Source: Gemmatimonadaceae bacterium (GTDB lineage Bacteria > Gemmatimonadota > Gemmatimonadetes > Gemmatimonadales > Gemmatimonadaceae). From it: a stretch of DNA of 5,076 nucleotides. Shown here one piece after another: positions 4,890 to 5,076 of the stretch. The DNA lies in contig JACDHQ010000211.1 in the NCBI GenBank assembly GCA_013820975.1, positions 1 through 5,076 on the forward strand, read 5' to 3'. Both the position numbers and the translations under genes were made by a program. The first letter of the stretch is position 1, and each line of letters starts with the position of its first letter. Below the pieces are notes generated by a model that saw only the letters and a list, made by a program, of their open reading frames with translations, ran no database searches and was not told the origin of the DNA.

Positions 4890-5076
4890 TTACTGCGCGT
4901 CCTCGAGCGCGACGACGAAGTCGCCGGAGCGCAGCATGTCGCTCGCCGAGTCCTCAGCGCGGACGTACTTGCGGCGCGACTCCCGATGGTAGAGCACGAC
5001 CTTGCCGTCGACGCGCGCGGCGTCGGCGAGGGCAGTCGCGATCTCCTCGGCGGCGATCTGCGCGAGGAGCTCGAGG
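4890..5076 (-). CDS. C-terminal end of an unrecognised phage protein (5' end beyond window)
   Basis: Reading the minus strand from 5075 gives 61 residues ending in TAA at 4890, with no stop in this frame up to the window edge. The segment starts with an Ala/Glu-rich helix (LELLAQIAAEEIATALADAA) and continues with strand-like KVVLYHRESRRKYVRAED (24-41) and GDFVVALEDAQ (51-61). I recognise no family from this piece. Its place just before the connector gene, three bases apart and in the same frame, suggests a head gene or a small protein between the capsid gene and the connector. Confidence 0.6.
   Translation of the reverse strand, partial: LELLAQIAAEEIATALADAARVDGKVVLYHRESRRKYVRAEDSASDMLRSGDFVVALEDAQ

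Noticed and set aside
1..5076. tRNA, rRNA, CRISPR array, insertion sequence, attachment site, toxin-antitoxin or defence genes
   Set aside because: I saw no regularly spaced repeats, cloverleaf-like segments, transposase motifs or terminal repeats. All space is taken by structural phage genes.

Overview
The window is a late-gene segment of a tailed bacteriophage or prophage. Every credible gene lies on the minus strand, so transcription runs from position 5076 down to position 1. The layout is the usual head-to-tail junction of a long-tailed phage: connector, neck or closure protein, tail completion, tail terminator, then tail tube. The DNA is GC-rich, GTG starts are common, and clear AGGAGG-type ribosome binding sites precede several starts. 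This suggests a phage of a high-GC bacterium. The host and the state (free phage or prophage) cannot be decided here, because no integrase, attachment site, tRNA or bacterial gene is present.

In transcription order: the C-terminal end of an unrecognised protein (4890-5076, cut by the window edge); a DnaT-like head-tail connector (4341-4886); a neck/head-closure-like protein with a repetitive C-terminal extension (3670-4344); a two-domain lectin-like fiber or spike protein (2505-3668); a small ORF (2392-2508) whose frame continues past a TGA to 2212; a small beta-rich phage protein (1837-2211); a tail completion-like protein (1427-1834); a tail terminator of the DUF4128 type (981-1427); and the first 319 residues of the major tail tube protein (1-957). 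Most junctions overlap by 1-4 bases or are separated by 2-3 bases. The exceptions are the 23-base gap before the tube gene and the TGA-interrupted tract. I see no internal promoter or factor-independent terminator, so this looks like one translationally coupled operon.

The working picture is that the connector, closure, completion and terminator proteins join the filled head to the tube. The lectin-like gene is an accessory receptor-binding or decoration cassette placed inside that conserved order. The most notable features surround this cassette. The short cap motif that normally starts such fiber proteins sits, twice in tandem, at the end of the preceding closure gene, separated from the lectin body by a TAG and a change of frame. 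The lectin gene looks less GC-rich in sampled segments and contains a perfect 13-bp inverted repeat. The small gene after it is interrupted by an in-frame TGA. I found no evidence of a defence system, CRISPR array or RNA gene.
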